Source of the DNA: Candidatus Endomicrobiellum guadaloupense
GTDB taxonomy: Bacteria; Elusimicrobiota; Endomicrobiia; Endomicrobiales; Endomicrobiaceae
Length of the DNA: 45,609 bases
NCBI GenBank assembly: GCA_031278895.1
Contig: JAITJN010000017.1
Coordinates: 1 to 45,609, forward strand
Direction: 5' to 3'
Each line of letters starts with the position of its first letter. Within the stretch, counting starts at the first letter, position 1. Below the pieces are notes generated by a model. That model worked only from the letters and a program-made list of their open reading frames with translations. It was not told the origin of the DNA and made no database searches. Position numbers and translations under genes: made by a program. Positions 1 through 8,002 of the stretch are shown in pieces.

Positions 1-227
1 TCCCATTTGTCATATATATACAATCCTTCAAATATCTTTTTATTCCCTTTGAATAGTTCTTCAAATGTTCCTACTATCAGCGATTTCCCAAATCTTCTAG
101 GCCGCGATAGAAAATAAAATTTCCCTCTATCTATCAGCTCCCATACATATCTTGTTTTATCTATATACACATATTCATTTTCTCTTAGTTCTTTAAATGA
201 TTGTATTCCTATCGGTAACTTCTTCAT
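1..227 (-). CDS. AAA-ATPase-like / PD-(D/E)XK family protein, N-terminus only (runs off the window)
   Basis: An open frame begins with ATG at 227 and continues past position 1, giving 75 codons. It is preceded by a good ribosome site (AAGGGAAG, about 5 nt from the ATG). The start reads MKKLPIGIQSFKELRENEY, followed by YVYIDKT and then RPRRFGKSL around residues 42-50. That order (a conserved IGIQSFKELR start, an IDKT box and an RPRRFGKS P-loop-like motif) is the signature of the AAA-ATPase-like family (PF09820), whose members usually carry a C-terminal PD-(D/E)XK nuclease-like domain of about 520 aa in total. The cellular role is not established. These genes are often multicopy and can be mobile or decayed, so whether this copy is intact cannot be judged here. 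Confidence 0.8.
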   Translation of the reverse strand, partial: MKKLPIGIQSFKELRENEYVYIDKTRYVWELIDRGKFYFLSRPRRFGKSLIVGTFEELFKGNKKIFEGLYIYDKW

Positions 228-485
228 TCTTTCTTCCCTTATTCTTAACTCTATTACTAATACCTTTTCTTTTATCTTTCTATCTTATTATATCAATTTT
301 TTAACTCTTTGCTGGATAATACATAATAATTATCAATATACAGAAGTTAAAAGAAAACTGAAAGGATATACTTTAATCCAAGAAAAAGAGGATGAAGGCA
401 TGATCAAAATAGACAAGAGGGTTAGCAATTTATTAAAATTTTTTAACATTTTTGCTAAAATAAAATATTTTATTGGAGGCTTTTA
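228..485. other. Divergent intergenic region with a short open frame of unknown meaning
   Basis: This 258-nt AT-rich stretch separates two divergent genes. On the plus strand one frame stays open through most of it and ends in a TAA that overlaps the helicase ATG (TAATG at 484-488). An ATG at 400 in that frame would give a 28-residue peptide, and the frame upstream of it has no ATG. It could be a leader peptide, a remnant of an older gene or chance. I see no clear terminator or convincing promoter box. The helicase ribosome site GGAGG is at 475-479. Confidence 0.35.
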
Positions 486-3458
486 ATGTTTTTCTATTCC
501 GACTTACACATACATTCAAAATATTCACGAGCTACTAGTCAAAATTGTAATCTTGAAGAGTTAGCTATCTGGGCACAAAAGAAAGGGTTAAGTGTTATAT
601 CAACAGGTGATTTTACACATCCAGCTTGGTTTAACGAAATAAAAGAAAAGCTTGCTCCTGCTGAACATGGCGTTTTCAAATTAAGAGATGATATTGAAAA
701 GCATGTCTTAACAAATAACTATCATCTAAGATTTTTGTTGTCAGTTGAAATTTCAACAATATATAAGAAAGACGAAAAAACAAGAAAGGTCCATCATGTC
801 GTGTTTGTTCCTGATATTAAAAGCGCTCAAAACTTAAGACAAAAACTCTCTGCTATTGGAAATATAGTTTCTGATGGTCGTCCTATATTAGGATTAGATT
901 CAAGAAATCTCCTTGAAATTACTTTAGAATCAGGAGAAGGCTCATATATAGTTCCGGCACATATATGGACCCCGTGGTTTTCAATATTAGGCTCAAAGTC
1001 AGGCTTTGATTCAGTAAAGGATTGCTATGGAGATCTTACAGAGCATGTTTTTGCATTAGAGACAGGGCTTTCATCTGATCCAGAAATGAACTGGCGGGTT
1101 TCTAGTCTTGATAAATACAGACTAATATCTAATTCCGATGCTCATTGCCCGTCTAAACTTGCTCGTGAAGCTACAGTTTTCGATACTGCCAGTGACTATT
1201 TTTCTATCAGAAAAGCATTAAAAACTGGTGAAGGATATGTTGGCACAGTAGAGTTTTTCCCTCAAGAAGGGAAATACCACGAAGATGGACATAGAAAGTG
1301 TAATATTTGTCTAACACCTGAAGAAACAAAAAAACTTAAAGGAATATGCCCTATATGTAATAAACCTCTTACAATAGGAGTTATGCATAGAGTTAATGAA
1401 CTGGCTGATCGTAAAGATAAAACTTTTACAATTCCCCAAACTGCGGGAAAAGTGTTTAGTCTTGTTCCTTTACAAGAAATTCTTTCTGAGATTATGCAGG
1501 TTGGCGCATCTAGTAAGTCACTAAACATTGCATATGAAAAATTAATACAAGCTTTAGGCCCTGAGTTATCTATTTTAAGAAGTATATCTATAGGCGAAAT
1601 ATCAAAAGCTCATTCCTCTCTACTTGGAGAAGCAATCTCACGGCTAAGAGAAGGTAAAGTTATAAAACATGCAGGATTTGATGGTGAATATGGTGTTATA
1701 AAATTATTTGAGCAAAGAGAATTAGATAGTTTTAATTCTACAAACATGATGTTTGATATGGAAATATCTTTAAAACAAATAGAAAATAAGAAAACGAATG
1801 CTCCTGACTTGCCTAAAAAAGAAATAGAATCACAAGAATTGAATTATCAAAATAATAACTGCAATACAACTAAACCTAATGTTCCACATATCTCTATAGA
1901 AAATAAAGAAATACTTTCAGGTCTTGACGAATATCAGTTAAATGCCGTAAAAAGTACAAATAAGCAGCTTTTAATAATTGCAGGGCCTGGATCAGGCAAA
2001 ACTACACTATTAACAAAACGTATAGCTTATATGGTTTTAGAAAATAATACTTCTCCTGAAAATTTTCTTGCAATAACATTTACACGCAGAGCAGCTAATG
2101 AAATGAATTATAGACTTAATCTATTGCTTCATAAAAATTATGGCAATATAAATGTTCATACCTTCCACTCTTTATGTTTTTCTATTTTAAAAGAAAATTA
2201 TGATAAAGCTAGCCTAAATCCTAATTTTAAAGTAGCAAGCGAACATGAAATGAAATTATATAAAGAACAATCTCAGTCAGAAGATATTCTAGATTTTGAC
2301 GATTTGATAACTTCTACAGTAAAACTTCTTAATGATAATCCGGATATCGCCAAAGAATACCAGGAAAGATTCAAATATATTTCAGTTGATGAATATCAAG
2401 ATATTGATGCAAAACAATATGAATTAATTAGACTATTAGCGCATTCAGATGGAAATTTATTTGTAATAGGAGACCCTAATCAAGCAATCTATGGATTTAG
2501 AGATGGTGACTCAAAATTTTTTGATAGTTTTTCTAGAGATTATCCTCAATCTCAAATAATTGGGTTAAAGAATAACTATCGTTCCATTAGAACTATTGTA
2601 AATGCTTCAAACCAACTTATTAACTCATACAATATAGTTGCAAAATATGACAACCCTCTTGAGAAAATTACTATTCACTCAGCGCCAACTGACAAGTCAG
2701 AAGCTGAGTTTGTTGTAAAAACTATTGAAAGTCTAATTGGCGGACATACTTTCTTTTCTATTGATACTAACAGATCTTTAGGAGGAGAAACAAATTTTTC
2801 ATTTTCTGATTTTGCTATCTTATATCGCACATCATCACAGTTAGCACCTATAGTTGAGTCTCTTAAAAGATCCGGCATGCCATTTGTAAAGTTATCTAAT
2901 GATCTGTTATGTGACAAAAAACCAGTTATAAAACTACTAAACAAATTAACAAATGATGAGCCGATTATATCGCAACTCAATAAAATTACAGATGAATTTA
3001 AAGAAGAAATTGACGATAATACCATACAATACATCATTAAACTGGCACAAACTTATAGAATAAGAAATGAATTTATTCATGAGATCTCTCTTCTATCTGA
3101 GATAGATACACTTGATAAAAGAGCTGATAGAATTTCGCTATTGACATTGCATTCTTCAAAAGGACTAGAGTTTAAATGCGTTTTTATAGTTGGAATGGAA
3201 AATGGGATTATCCCATTCTATCGCGCTAAAACACATTCTGAAATTGAAGAAGAAAAACGTTTATTATATGTTGGTATGACAAGGGCCCAACAAAAATTGT
3301 TTTTAACTCGGAGTGTAAAAAGAAAATGGTTAGGAGTTTATAAAAATCTAGAAACCTCACCATTTTTAGAGAATATTGAAAGTGAACTATTGAGCTTTAG
3401 TAAACCTGAAAAAATATTTCAAGCAAAAGCAAAATCTTGTCAGCTTGATTTATTCTAA
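486..3458 (+). CDS. PHP-domain / UvrD-Rep family fusion DNA helicase
   Basis: The 990-aa protein fuses a metal-dependent PHP phosphoesterase-like domain (about residues 1-250) to a superfamily 1 helicase (about 470-980). The PHP part shows DLHIH at 6-10, TGDFTHP, SVEIS and SNSDAH near 217, all expected metal ligands. A four-cysteine zinc-finger-like segment follows near 272-293 (CNIC ... CPIC). The helicase shows Walker A GPGSGKTT near 500, VDEYQD (motif II), GDPNQAIYGFR (III), NNYRS (IV), TLHSSKGLEF (V) and YVGMTRAQ (VI). Such fusions are known as uncharacterised UvrD/Rep proteins, so a repair or replication-restart role with a nuclease-like PHP module is inference. It starts at ATG 486 with GGAGG six bases upstream. 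It stands alone on the plus strand among minus-strand operons. Confidence 0.88.
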   Translation: MFFYSDLHIHSKYSRATSQNCNLEELAIWAQKKGLSVISTGDFTHPAWFNEIKEKLAPAEHGVFKLRDDIEKHVLTNNYHLRFLLSVEISTIYKKDEKTRKVHHVVFVPDIKSAQNLRQKLSAIGNIVSDGRPILGLDSRNLLEITLESGEGSYIVPAHIWTPWFSILGSKSGFDSVKDCYGDLTEHVFALETGLSSDPEMNWRVSSLDKYRLISNSDAHCPSKLAREATVFDTASDYFSIRKALKTGEGYVGTVEFFPQEGKYHEDGHRKCNICLTPEETKKLKGICPICNKPLTIGVMHRVNELADRKDKTFTIPQTAGKVFSLVPLQEILSEIMQVGASSKSLNIAYEKLIQALGPELSILRSISIGEISKAHSSLLGEAISRLREGKVIKHAGFDGEYGVIKLFEQRELDSFNSTNMMFDMEISLKQIENKKTNAPDLPKKEIESQELNYQNNNCNTTKPNVPHISIENKEILSGLDEYQLNAVKSTNKQLLIIAGPGSGKTTLLTKRIAYMVLENNTSPENFLAITFTRRAANEMNYRLNLLLHKNYGNINVHTFHSLCFSILKENYDKASLNPNFKVASEHEMKLYKEQSQSEDILDFDDLITSTVKLLNDNPDIAKEYQERFKYISVDEYQDIDAKQYELIRLLAHSDGNLFVIGDPNQAIYGFRDGDSKFFDSFSRDYPQSQIIGLKNNYRSIRTIVNASNQLINSYNIVAKYDNPLEKITIHSAPTDKSEAEFVVKTIESLIGGHTFFSIDTNRSLGGETNFSFSDFAILYRTSSQLAPIVESLKRSGMPFVKLSNDLLCDKKPVIKLLNKLTNDEPIISQLNKITDEFKEEIDDNTIQYIIKLAQTYRIRNEFIHEISLLSEIDTLDKRADRISLLTLHSSKGLEFKCVFIVGMENGIIPFYRAKTHSEIEEEKRLLYVGMTRAQQKLFLTRSVKRKWLGVYKNLETSPFLENIESELLSFSKPEKIFQAKAKSCQLDLF

Positions 3459-3476
3459 AGTAAAACTTTTAAAGAA

Positions 3477-3550
3477 TCGGGGTGACTGGACTTGAACCAG
3501 CGACCTCTCCCACCCCAAGGGAGTGCGCTAGCCAACTGCGCCACACCCCG
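3477..3550 (-). tRNA. tRNA-Pro (anticodon GGG)
   Basis: The reverse complement folds as a complete cloverleaf. The acceptor stem pairs CGGGGUG (3550-3544) with CACCCCG, and the discriminator A is at 3477. The anticodon stem CUCCC/GGGAG encloses the loop UUGGGGU, giving anticodon GGG, and the T loop is UUCAAGU. CCA is not encoded. It lies 87 nt downstream of the merR-like gene and may be processed from that operon's transcript. Confidence 0.93.
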
Positions 3551-3637
3551 CTCTAAGATTAAGTGAATTCCTTTTTGGGAAACCTTAAATAAGAGAAAGA
3601 TTACTTCTAAGGGGTTTTCAACGACTGAGATATTATA

Positions 3638-4012
3638 CTATTTTTTCAATAACTTTAAAATATGTCTTAATTCGTCTTTAATACTTTGTAGTAATTTATT
3701 ATCAGGAATGCGTTCTAAATCAAGATCTAAATTCTGTTGAATGCCTTTATTTTTTTTACGTTTATCACCAATTAAATATTTCTTGGCACCTTCTATGCTA
3801 TACTTTTGATTGTACAACAAATCTTTAATCTTAAAAACTAATTCCACTTCTTCCTTACGATATTTTCTTCTCCCAGAACTTTTTCTAATAGGTCGTAAAA
3901 GATTAAACTCGTTTTCCCAATACCTTAAAGTATGCTTTGCTACAAGCGTTATTTGCGATACTTCGCTGATAGAAAAATATTCTTTGTCCGGTATTGGCGG
4001 AATCTGGGGCAT
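3638..4012 (-). CDS. MerR-family DNA-binding regulator (HU/IHF-linked type)
   Basis: A 124-aa protein with an N-terminal MerR winged helix: YFSISEVSQITLVAKHTLRYWE near residues 12-33, then the wing GRRKYRKEEVELVFKIK. It lacks the cysteine-rich C-terminus of metal sensors and ends in a lysine-rich helix (LRHILKLLKK), so the effector is unknown. Small MerR proteins of this type commonly sit beside IHF/HU genes in several Gram-negative phyla. Here it begins 11 nt after the HU stop, with a GAGGG ribosome site, and is the last protein gene of the der operon. Confidence 0.82.
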   Translation of the reverse strand: MPQIPPIPDKEYFSISEVSQITLVAKHTLRYWENEFNLLRPIRKSSGRRKYRKEEVELVFKIKDLLYNQKYSIEGAKKYLIGDKRKKNKGIQQNLDLDLERIPDNKLLQSIKDELRHILKLLKK

Positions 4013-4023
4013 TTATTTTCCCT

Positions 4024-4284
4024 CTAATCAAAAAAATCTTTTGACAATTTAAATTTTATCTTTTTCATCGGAGCAATAACAAGCTTTTCTCCTGTTTTAG
4101 GATTTCGCCCATTTTTTGTTTTAGTCTCAAAAACGTTAAAACTGCCAAAGCCTGTAATTACAACTTTCTCAGAATTCTTTAATGCATTTATTATTTCTTC
4201 AAAAACTTTATTAACAGCAGCATCGGCTTCTTTCTTTGAACTTAATATTTTTGACAATGCTGTAGCTATATCGTTTTTTGTCAC
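4024..4284 (-). CDS. hup: HU/IHF-family nucleoid DNA-binding protein
   Basis: An 86-aa histone-like protein matching the HU/IHF fold and length. It has the dimerisation helices with KNDIATALSKILSSKKEA, the VVITGFGSF turn near residue 43 and the DNA-intercalating arm GRNPKTGE near residue 59. Such proteins bend DNA and compact the nucleoid as dimers. The start is GTG (GTG ACA AAA AAC) with an AAGGTG ribosome site. It lies 11 nt after gpsA. HU versus IHF subunit cannot be decided by eye; a single-gene homodimeric HU is the simpler reading. Confidence 0.9.
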   Translation of the reverse strand: MTKNDIATALSKILSSKKEADAAVNKVFEEIINALKNSEKVVITGFGSFNVFETKTKNGRNPKTGEKLVIAPMKKIKFKLSKDFFD

Positions 4285-4295
4285 TTTTTATCACC

Positions 4296-5288
4296 TTATT
4301 CTTTTTTTGCGTCTCTTTTCATTAAGTCATTTACTGCATCAATGGGATTTTTGTTTTCAAATAAAACATAATAAACTGCGTTAATTATAGGGAGTTCTAT
4401 ATTAAGTTTTTTACCAAGTTCATAAGCACTAACTGTATTTTTTATACCTTCAGCTACCATTCCCAGACTCTTTTGTGCTTTTTCAATGGGAATTCCGTCG
4501 CCAACAGCCTGACCTACAGACCTATTCCTTGAATGTTTTGAGAAACATGTCACCATTAAATCGCCAAGTCCTGATAATCCGTAAAAAGTTTGCTCTTTTC
4601 CACCCAAAACAACACCTATTTTTACAAGCTCTCTAAGACCTCGCGAAACAACAGCAGCTTTTGTATTATCCCCATATTTTAATCCATCAATTATTCCTGC
4701 GGCTACAGCAAAAACATTCTTTAAAGCTGCTCCTATTTCCACGCCAACAATATCGTCTTGCGTATAAACTCTGAAATAATCATTCATGAAAAGTTTTCTA
4801 CATTTTTCGGCTGTTGCAAGGTTTTTTGAGGCCGACGTAATTACAGTCGGAACTTTTCTACATACTTCCTCAGCATGACTTGGCCCTGAAATAACAGCTA
4901 TATTATCGTAAATTCCTTTAAAAACATCTCCTATAACTTCCGACATTCTCAAAAGTGTTTTGTTTTCAATACCCTTAGTAGCACTCATTACAAGCTTGTC
5001 ATCTAAAGATATACCTTTATCTTTTAAAAGCTTACAAGTCTCCCTCATATACTGTGATGGAACAGCAAATAATATACCTCTGCTATCTTTAACACTATCT
5101 AAATTACTTGTAATATTTATTTCTTTAGGTAGATCTACTCCTGCTTCAAAAGGCTTTATTTTTCTATCGTTTAAATCTTTAGCTCTTTTTTCGTCAATTT
5201 CCCAGATAATTACATTATGTCCATTCTCAACCAAAAGAGCCGCTAAAGTTGCACCCCATGAGCCAGCACCCAAAACAGTTATCTTCAT
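4296..5288 (-). CDS. gpsA: Glycerol-3-phosphate dehydrogenase [NAD(P)+]
   Basis: A 330-aa cytoplasmic enzyme that reduces dihydroxyacetone phosphate to sn-glycerol-3-phosphate for phospholipid synthesis. The N-terminal Rossmann motif GAGSWGATLAALL starts at residue 7. The family motifs VISGPSHAEEV, GAALKNVFAVAAGI (substrate-binding lysine) and GLSGLGDLMVTCFS are all present, and the length is typical. It sits one base after plsY. The product of GpsA is the acceptor used by PlsY, so the two consecutive genes encode consecutive steps. The ATG at 5288 has AAGGAAAT upstream. Confidence 0.96.
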   Translation of the reverse strand: MKITVLGAGSWGATLAALLVENGHNVIIWEIDEKRAKDLNDRKIKPFEAGVDLPKEINITSNLDSVKDSRGILFAVPSQYMRETCKLLKDKGISLDDKLVMSATKGIENKTLLRMSEVIGDVFKGIYDNIAVISGPSHAEEVCRKVPTVITSASKNLATAEKCRKLFMNDYFRVYTQDDIVGVEIGAALKNVFAVAAGIIDGLKYGDNTKAAVVSRGLRELVKIGVVLGGKEQTFYGLSGLGDLMVTCFSKHSRNRSVGQAVGDGIPIEKAQKSLGMVAEGIKNTVSAYELGKKLNIELPIINAVYYVLFENKNPIDAVNDLMKRDAKKE

Positions 5289-5289
5289 A

Positions 5290-5889
5290 TTATTTCCTTT
5301 TAAATATTTTAAATCTGTTCTCAGTACCGTTTTTTAATCTTTTAATATTTGCTCTATGTCTATAAATAATAAGCATTCCTGCTGCAAAAGAAAAAATTAT
5401 AGGCTCTAACGCATACCCAGAAAAATAAGCAGCTAAAGGAAGTGATATTGCAGCAACTATCGAGCCCAAAGCGACATATCTTGAAAATAAAACAACGATT
5501 CCAAAAATTGCAAAAGCTATCAAACTAGGCAAGGGCATTAAAGCCAAAAATACACCAAGACCTGCAGCTACGCCTTTACCGCCTCTGAAATTCAAAAATA
5601 TAGTAAACATGTGGCCAACAATAGCAACAGCAGCTACGGCAACAGAATAAGAAAAAGAGCTATCTATAAATATCGCAAAGAAAACAGGAATAAAACCTTT
5701 AAGCGTGTCTAAAACAAATACTGTAACACCCGCGCCTTTCCCTATTGACCTGAGAACATTTGTTGTTCCGGGGTTTTCTGATCCAACTTTTCTTATATCA
5801 ACTTTTTTCACTGCTTTTGCAACAATATAAGCAAATGGGATTGAGCCGCATAAGTAAGCAAAAATCAAATACAAACATTTTATAAACAT
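5290..5889 (-). CDS. plsY: Acyl-phosphate:glycerol-3-phosphate acyltransferase
   Basis: A 199-aa polytopic inner-membrane enzyme with about five or six hydrophobic segments. It shows the PlsY signatures CGSIPFAYIVAK near the N-terminus, KVGSENPGTTNVLRSIGKG, the central GHMFTIFLNFRGGKGVA and the C-terminal IYRHRANIKRL. PlsY transfers an acyl group from acyl-phosphate to glycerol-3-phosphate to form lysophosphatidate. The ATG directly abuts the der stop codon (TAA-A-ATG) and there is no clear Shine-Dalgarno sequence, which suggests translation coupled to der. Confidence 0.95.
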   Translation of the reverse strand: MFIKCLYLIFAYLCGSIPFAYIVAKAVKKVDIRKVGSENPGTTNVLRSIGKGAGVTVFVLDTLKGFIPVFFAIFIDSSFSYSVAVAAVAIVGHMFTIFLNFRGGKGVAAGLGVFLALMPLPSLIAFAIFGIVVLFSRYVALGSIVAAISLPLAAYFSGYALEPIIFSFAAGMLIIYRHRANIKRLKNGTENRFKIFKRK

Positions 5890-5890
5890 T

Positions 5891-7213
5891 TTAGTTTTCC
5901 ATTTTTTTTCTATAATATTTTCTAAATTTTAAAACAATTGGAGTTCCATGAAAACCAAATCTATATCTTAAACAATTTTCAAGAAATCTTTCGTACGAAA
6001 AATGAACAAGTTCCATGTCGTTAACTGAAAAAACAAAAACAGGTGGTTTTACTGCAACTTGAGCATATTCTTTAAGCTTTAAAGTTTTTCCTTTACTTGT
6101 GTATGGTTTTCTTGCTAAAGCATCGCGTATAACTTCGTTAAGTTCTTCTTGCGTCACTTGTTTTGTATATTGCTCAAAAATTATTTCAGCTTCTTGAAAA
6201 ATCTTATCTAATCTCTGCCCTGTTTTAGCAGATATAAAAATTATATCTGCCCAGCTCATAAACTTTATTCTTTCCCTAAGCTGTTCTTCAAAATACTTTG
6301 CAGCTTCTTCTTTTTGTTCAATTAAATCCCACTTATTTATAGCTACAACAACAGGTTTATTTTTCCCAATTAAAAGTCTTGCTATTTTAACTTCAGTCTC
6401 ACCAATTCCTTGAGACGCATCAGCAACTAAAACAGCAACGTCTGCGTCTTCAATTGCATAGTCTGTACTTAAAGTTGATAGATATTCCATATCATCTTTT
6501 GTTTTACTTCCTCTATGCAACCCGGCCGTATCTATAACTATATATTCCTTCTCATTAACATGAATATGTGCTGTAAGAGAATCTCTGGTTGTTCCTGGGA
6601 TGTCATGCACTATACTTCTTTCTTCTTTTGTAACAGAGTTTATAAATGAAGATTTACCAACATTAGGTTTGCCGACGAGAATAATCTTTAGCAGTTCTTT
6701 ATTTTTTTTTGTCTTTCTATCATACTTTATATTGTCCCAAATTTTATCAAGCAAATCATGTATACTTCTTCCATGATTTGCCGATACAAAAACTATATTG
6801 TCAAAACCAAGTTCGTAAAATTCGTACCCTTTAACTTCTTCAGCCTCTGTGTCTATTTTATTTACTACAAGAATTGTTTTCTTTTTGCTTAGTCTTACTT
6901 GTTGGGCAATTTGTAAATCTGTAGAGTGAACTCCAGTTTTTCCATCAACAACAAACAAAACTATGTCAGACTGTTCAATTGCTGTATCAAGCTGACGGGA
7001 CATATCTGAAGAAAAAACAGAAATATCTTTGCTCCAACCTGCAGTATCTGTAACGATAAATTTTTTATCTTTCCAAGAAACTTCATAATCGTTTCTATCT
7101 CTTGTTGTTCCCGGAGTCTCGTGGATAATAGCTTTTTTTCTGCCGATAAGCCTATTAAAAAGAGTGGATTTGCCTACATTTGGTCTGCCTACAATAGCAA
7201 CTTTTGTTAACAT
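5891..7213 (-). CDS. der: Ribosome-associated double GTPase Der (EngA)
   Basis: A 440-aa protein with two tandem GTPase domains and a C-terminal KH-like domain, required for 50S subunit maturation. The first P-loop is GRPNVGKS near residue 9 and the second GKPNVGKSS near 180. Both have DTAGW/DTAGL and NKID/NKWD boxes. The C-terminus GFHGTPIVLKFR is typical. The open frame reaches a TTG at 7231, but ATG 7213 is preferred: GAGG lies seven to eight bases before it and family members begin near M-x-x-VAIVGRPN. It heads the der-plsY-gpsA-HU-merR operon. Confidence 0.95.
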   Translation of the reverse strand: MLTKVAIVGRPNVGKSTLFNRLIGRKKAIIHETPGTTRDRNDYEVSWKDKKFIVTDTAGWSKDISVFSSDMSRQLDTAIEQSDIVLFVVDGKTGVHSTDLQIAQQVRLSKKKTILVVNKIDTEAEEVKGYEFYELGFDNIVFVSANHGRSIHDLLDKIWDNIKYDRKTKKNKELLKIILVGKPNVGKSSFINSVTKEERSIVHDIPGTTRDSLTAHIHVNEKEYIVIDTAGLHRGSKTKDDMEYLSTLSTDYAIEDADVAVLVADASQGIGETEVKIARLLIGKNKPVVVAINKWDLIEQKEEAAKYFEEQLRERIKFMSWADIIFISAKTGQRLDKIFQEAEIIFEQYTKQVTQEELNEVIRDALARKPYTSKGKTLKLKEYAQVAVKPPVFVFSVNDMELVHFSYERFLENCLRYRFGFHGTPIVLKFRKYYRKKMEN

Positions 7214-7241
7214 CAAAAAAACCTCATACAAATTTTCTTAA

Positions 7242-7270
7242 ATTTAAATATTATTCTAACATATTGGCAA
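7242..7270 (-). promoter_or_regulatory. Putative promoter of the der operon
   Basis: On the minus strand TTGCCA (7270-7265) is followed after 17 nt by TTAAAT (7247-7242), upstream of the der ribosome site. It begins right after the U-tract of the ibrB terminator, a sensible place for a new transcription unit. The -10 box is weak. Confidence 0.4.
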
Positions 7271-7271
7271 T

Positions 7272-7298
7272 AAAAAAAACCAGTCGCTAAGGCCGGTT
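7272..7298 (-). terminator. Rho-independent terminator of the ibrA-ibrB unit
   Basis: Read on the minus strand, AACCGG (7298-7293) pairs with CTGGTT (7283-7278) around a nine-base loop, with one G-U pair. It is followed by an eight-base U-tract (A-run at 7272-7279 on the plus strand). It separates the accessory pair from the der operon. Confidence 0.75.
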
Positions 7299-7439
7299 CT
7301 TAAATTTACAATAAAACTTTTAATAGCTATACTATTTTCTCTATCACTTTAAAATGGGATATATTATTTATTAACAAAAAAAACATTTAATTTCGCATTT
7401 TCTTTAAATGATTTAAGTTTAAACAAGTTCAATAAATGA

Positions 7440-7973
7440 TTATCTATAATCTTCTTCCATTACTTCCCCAGGTTCCCATGACTTTGAAAATTTGCAATTT
7501 TCAAATAAAGCAGCTAATCCTGTTAACTGCTTTAACCTTAAGATTTCATCAACTGACATCCCTAAATGTTCTGATATCCACGATTCTGTTTTCCCTATTT
7601 CTACAAGTTCTGCTACTATACTAGATATTAAATTAATATCAGAGCTTCCTCTTGCTCTATTGTGTCTTATAGTACTTGCCATTCTATCACTTAAATCTTT
7701 ATCAATTATGCTTACAGGTATTTTTCCATTTTCTCGTTTATAAATATCTTTATATTTTTTCATTATAGTGTAACGATGAAATCCGTCGACTATTATGTAC
7801 TTATCCTTCTTTTTATCATAATAACAAACTATTGGCATTGTATATCCATCGTTTTTGATACTTTCATATAGTAACTTCATTTCCGGAGGCGCGACGCTAT
7901 TTGGGTTATAATCATTTGCTTTTATTTTACTAATTTTAACTGCCTTAATATTATATACTGGACTTTTAAACAT
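7440..7973 (-). CDS. ibrB: ParB/Srx-like protein of the IbrB type
   Basis: A 177-aa protein with an N-terminal ParB-like fold: KISKIKANDYNPNSV, then LYESIKNDGYTMPIV and the box DGFHRYT at residues 63-69. A helical part resembling the ParB helix-turn-helix follows (GKTESWISEHLGMSVDEIL). It is not a chromosome-partition ParB: it is short and has no parA partner. In E. coli, IbrB/YbdM-like proteins pair with IbrA/YbdN, as here, where ibrA lies 29 nt upstream. IbrAB was described as an activator of immunoglobulin-binding (eib) genes, but the biochemical activity is unknown. The GGAG ribosome site is at good spacing. Naming is by domain and neighbour. Confidence 0.82.
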   Translation of the reverse strand: MFKSPVYNIKAVKISKIKANDYNPNSVAPPEMKLLYESIKNDGYTMPIVCYYDKKKDKYIIVDGFHRYTIMKKYKDIYKRENGKIPVSIIDKDLSDRMASTIRHNRARGSSDINLISSIVAELVEIGKTESWISEHLGMSVDEILRLKQLTGLAALFENCKFSKSWEPGEVMEEDYR

Positions 7974-8002
7974 AAAGCACTCCTATGATAAAATTAGCCT
8001 TT

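Noticed and set aside
400-486. 28-codon leader peptide gene before the helicase
   Set aside because: The composition is low-information and there is no attenuator structure; it is kept only as a note on the intergenic region.
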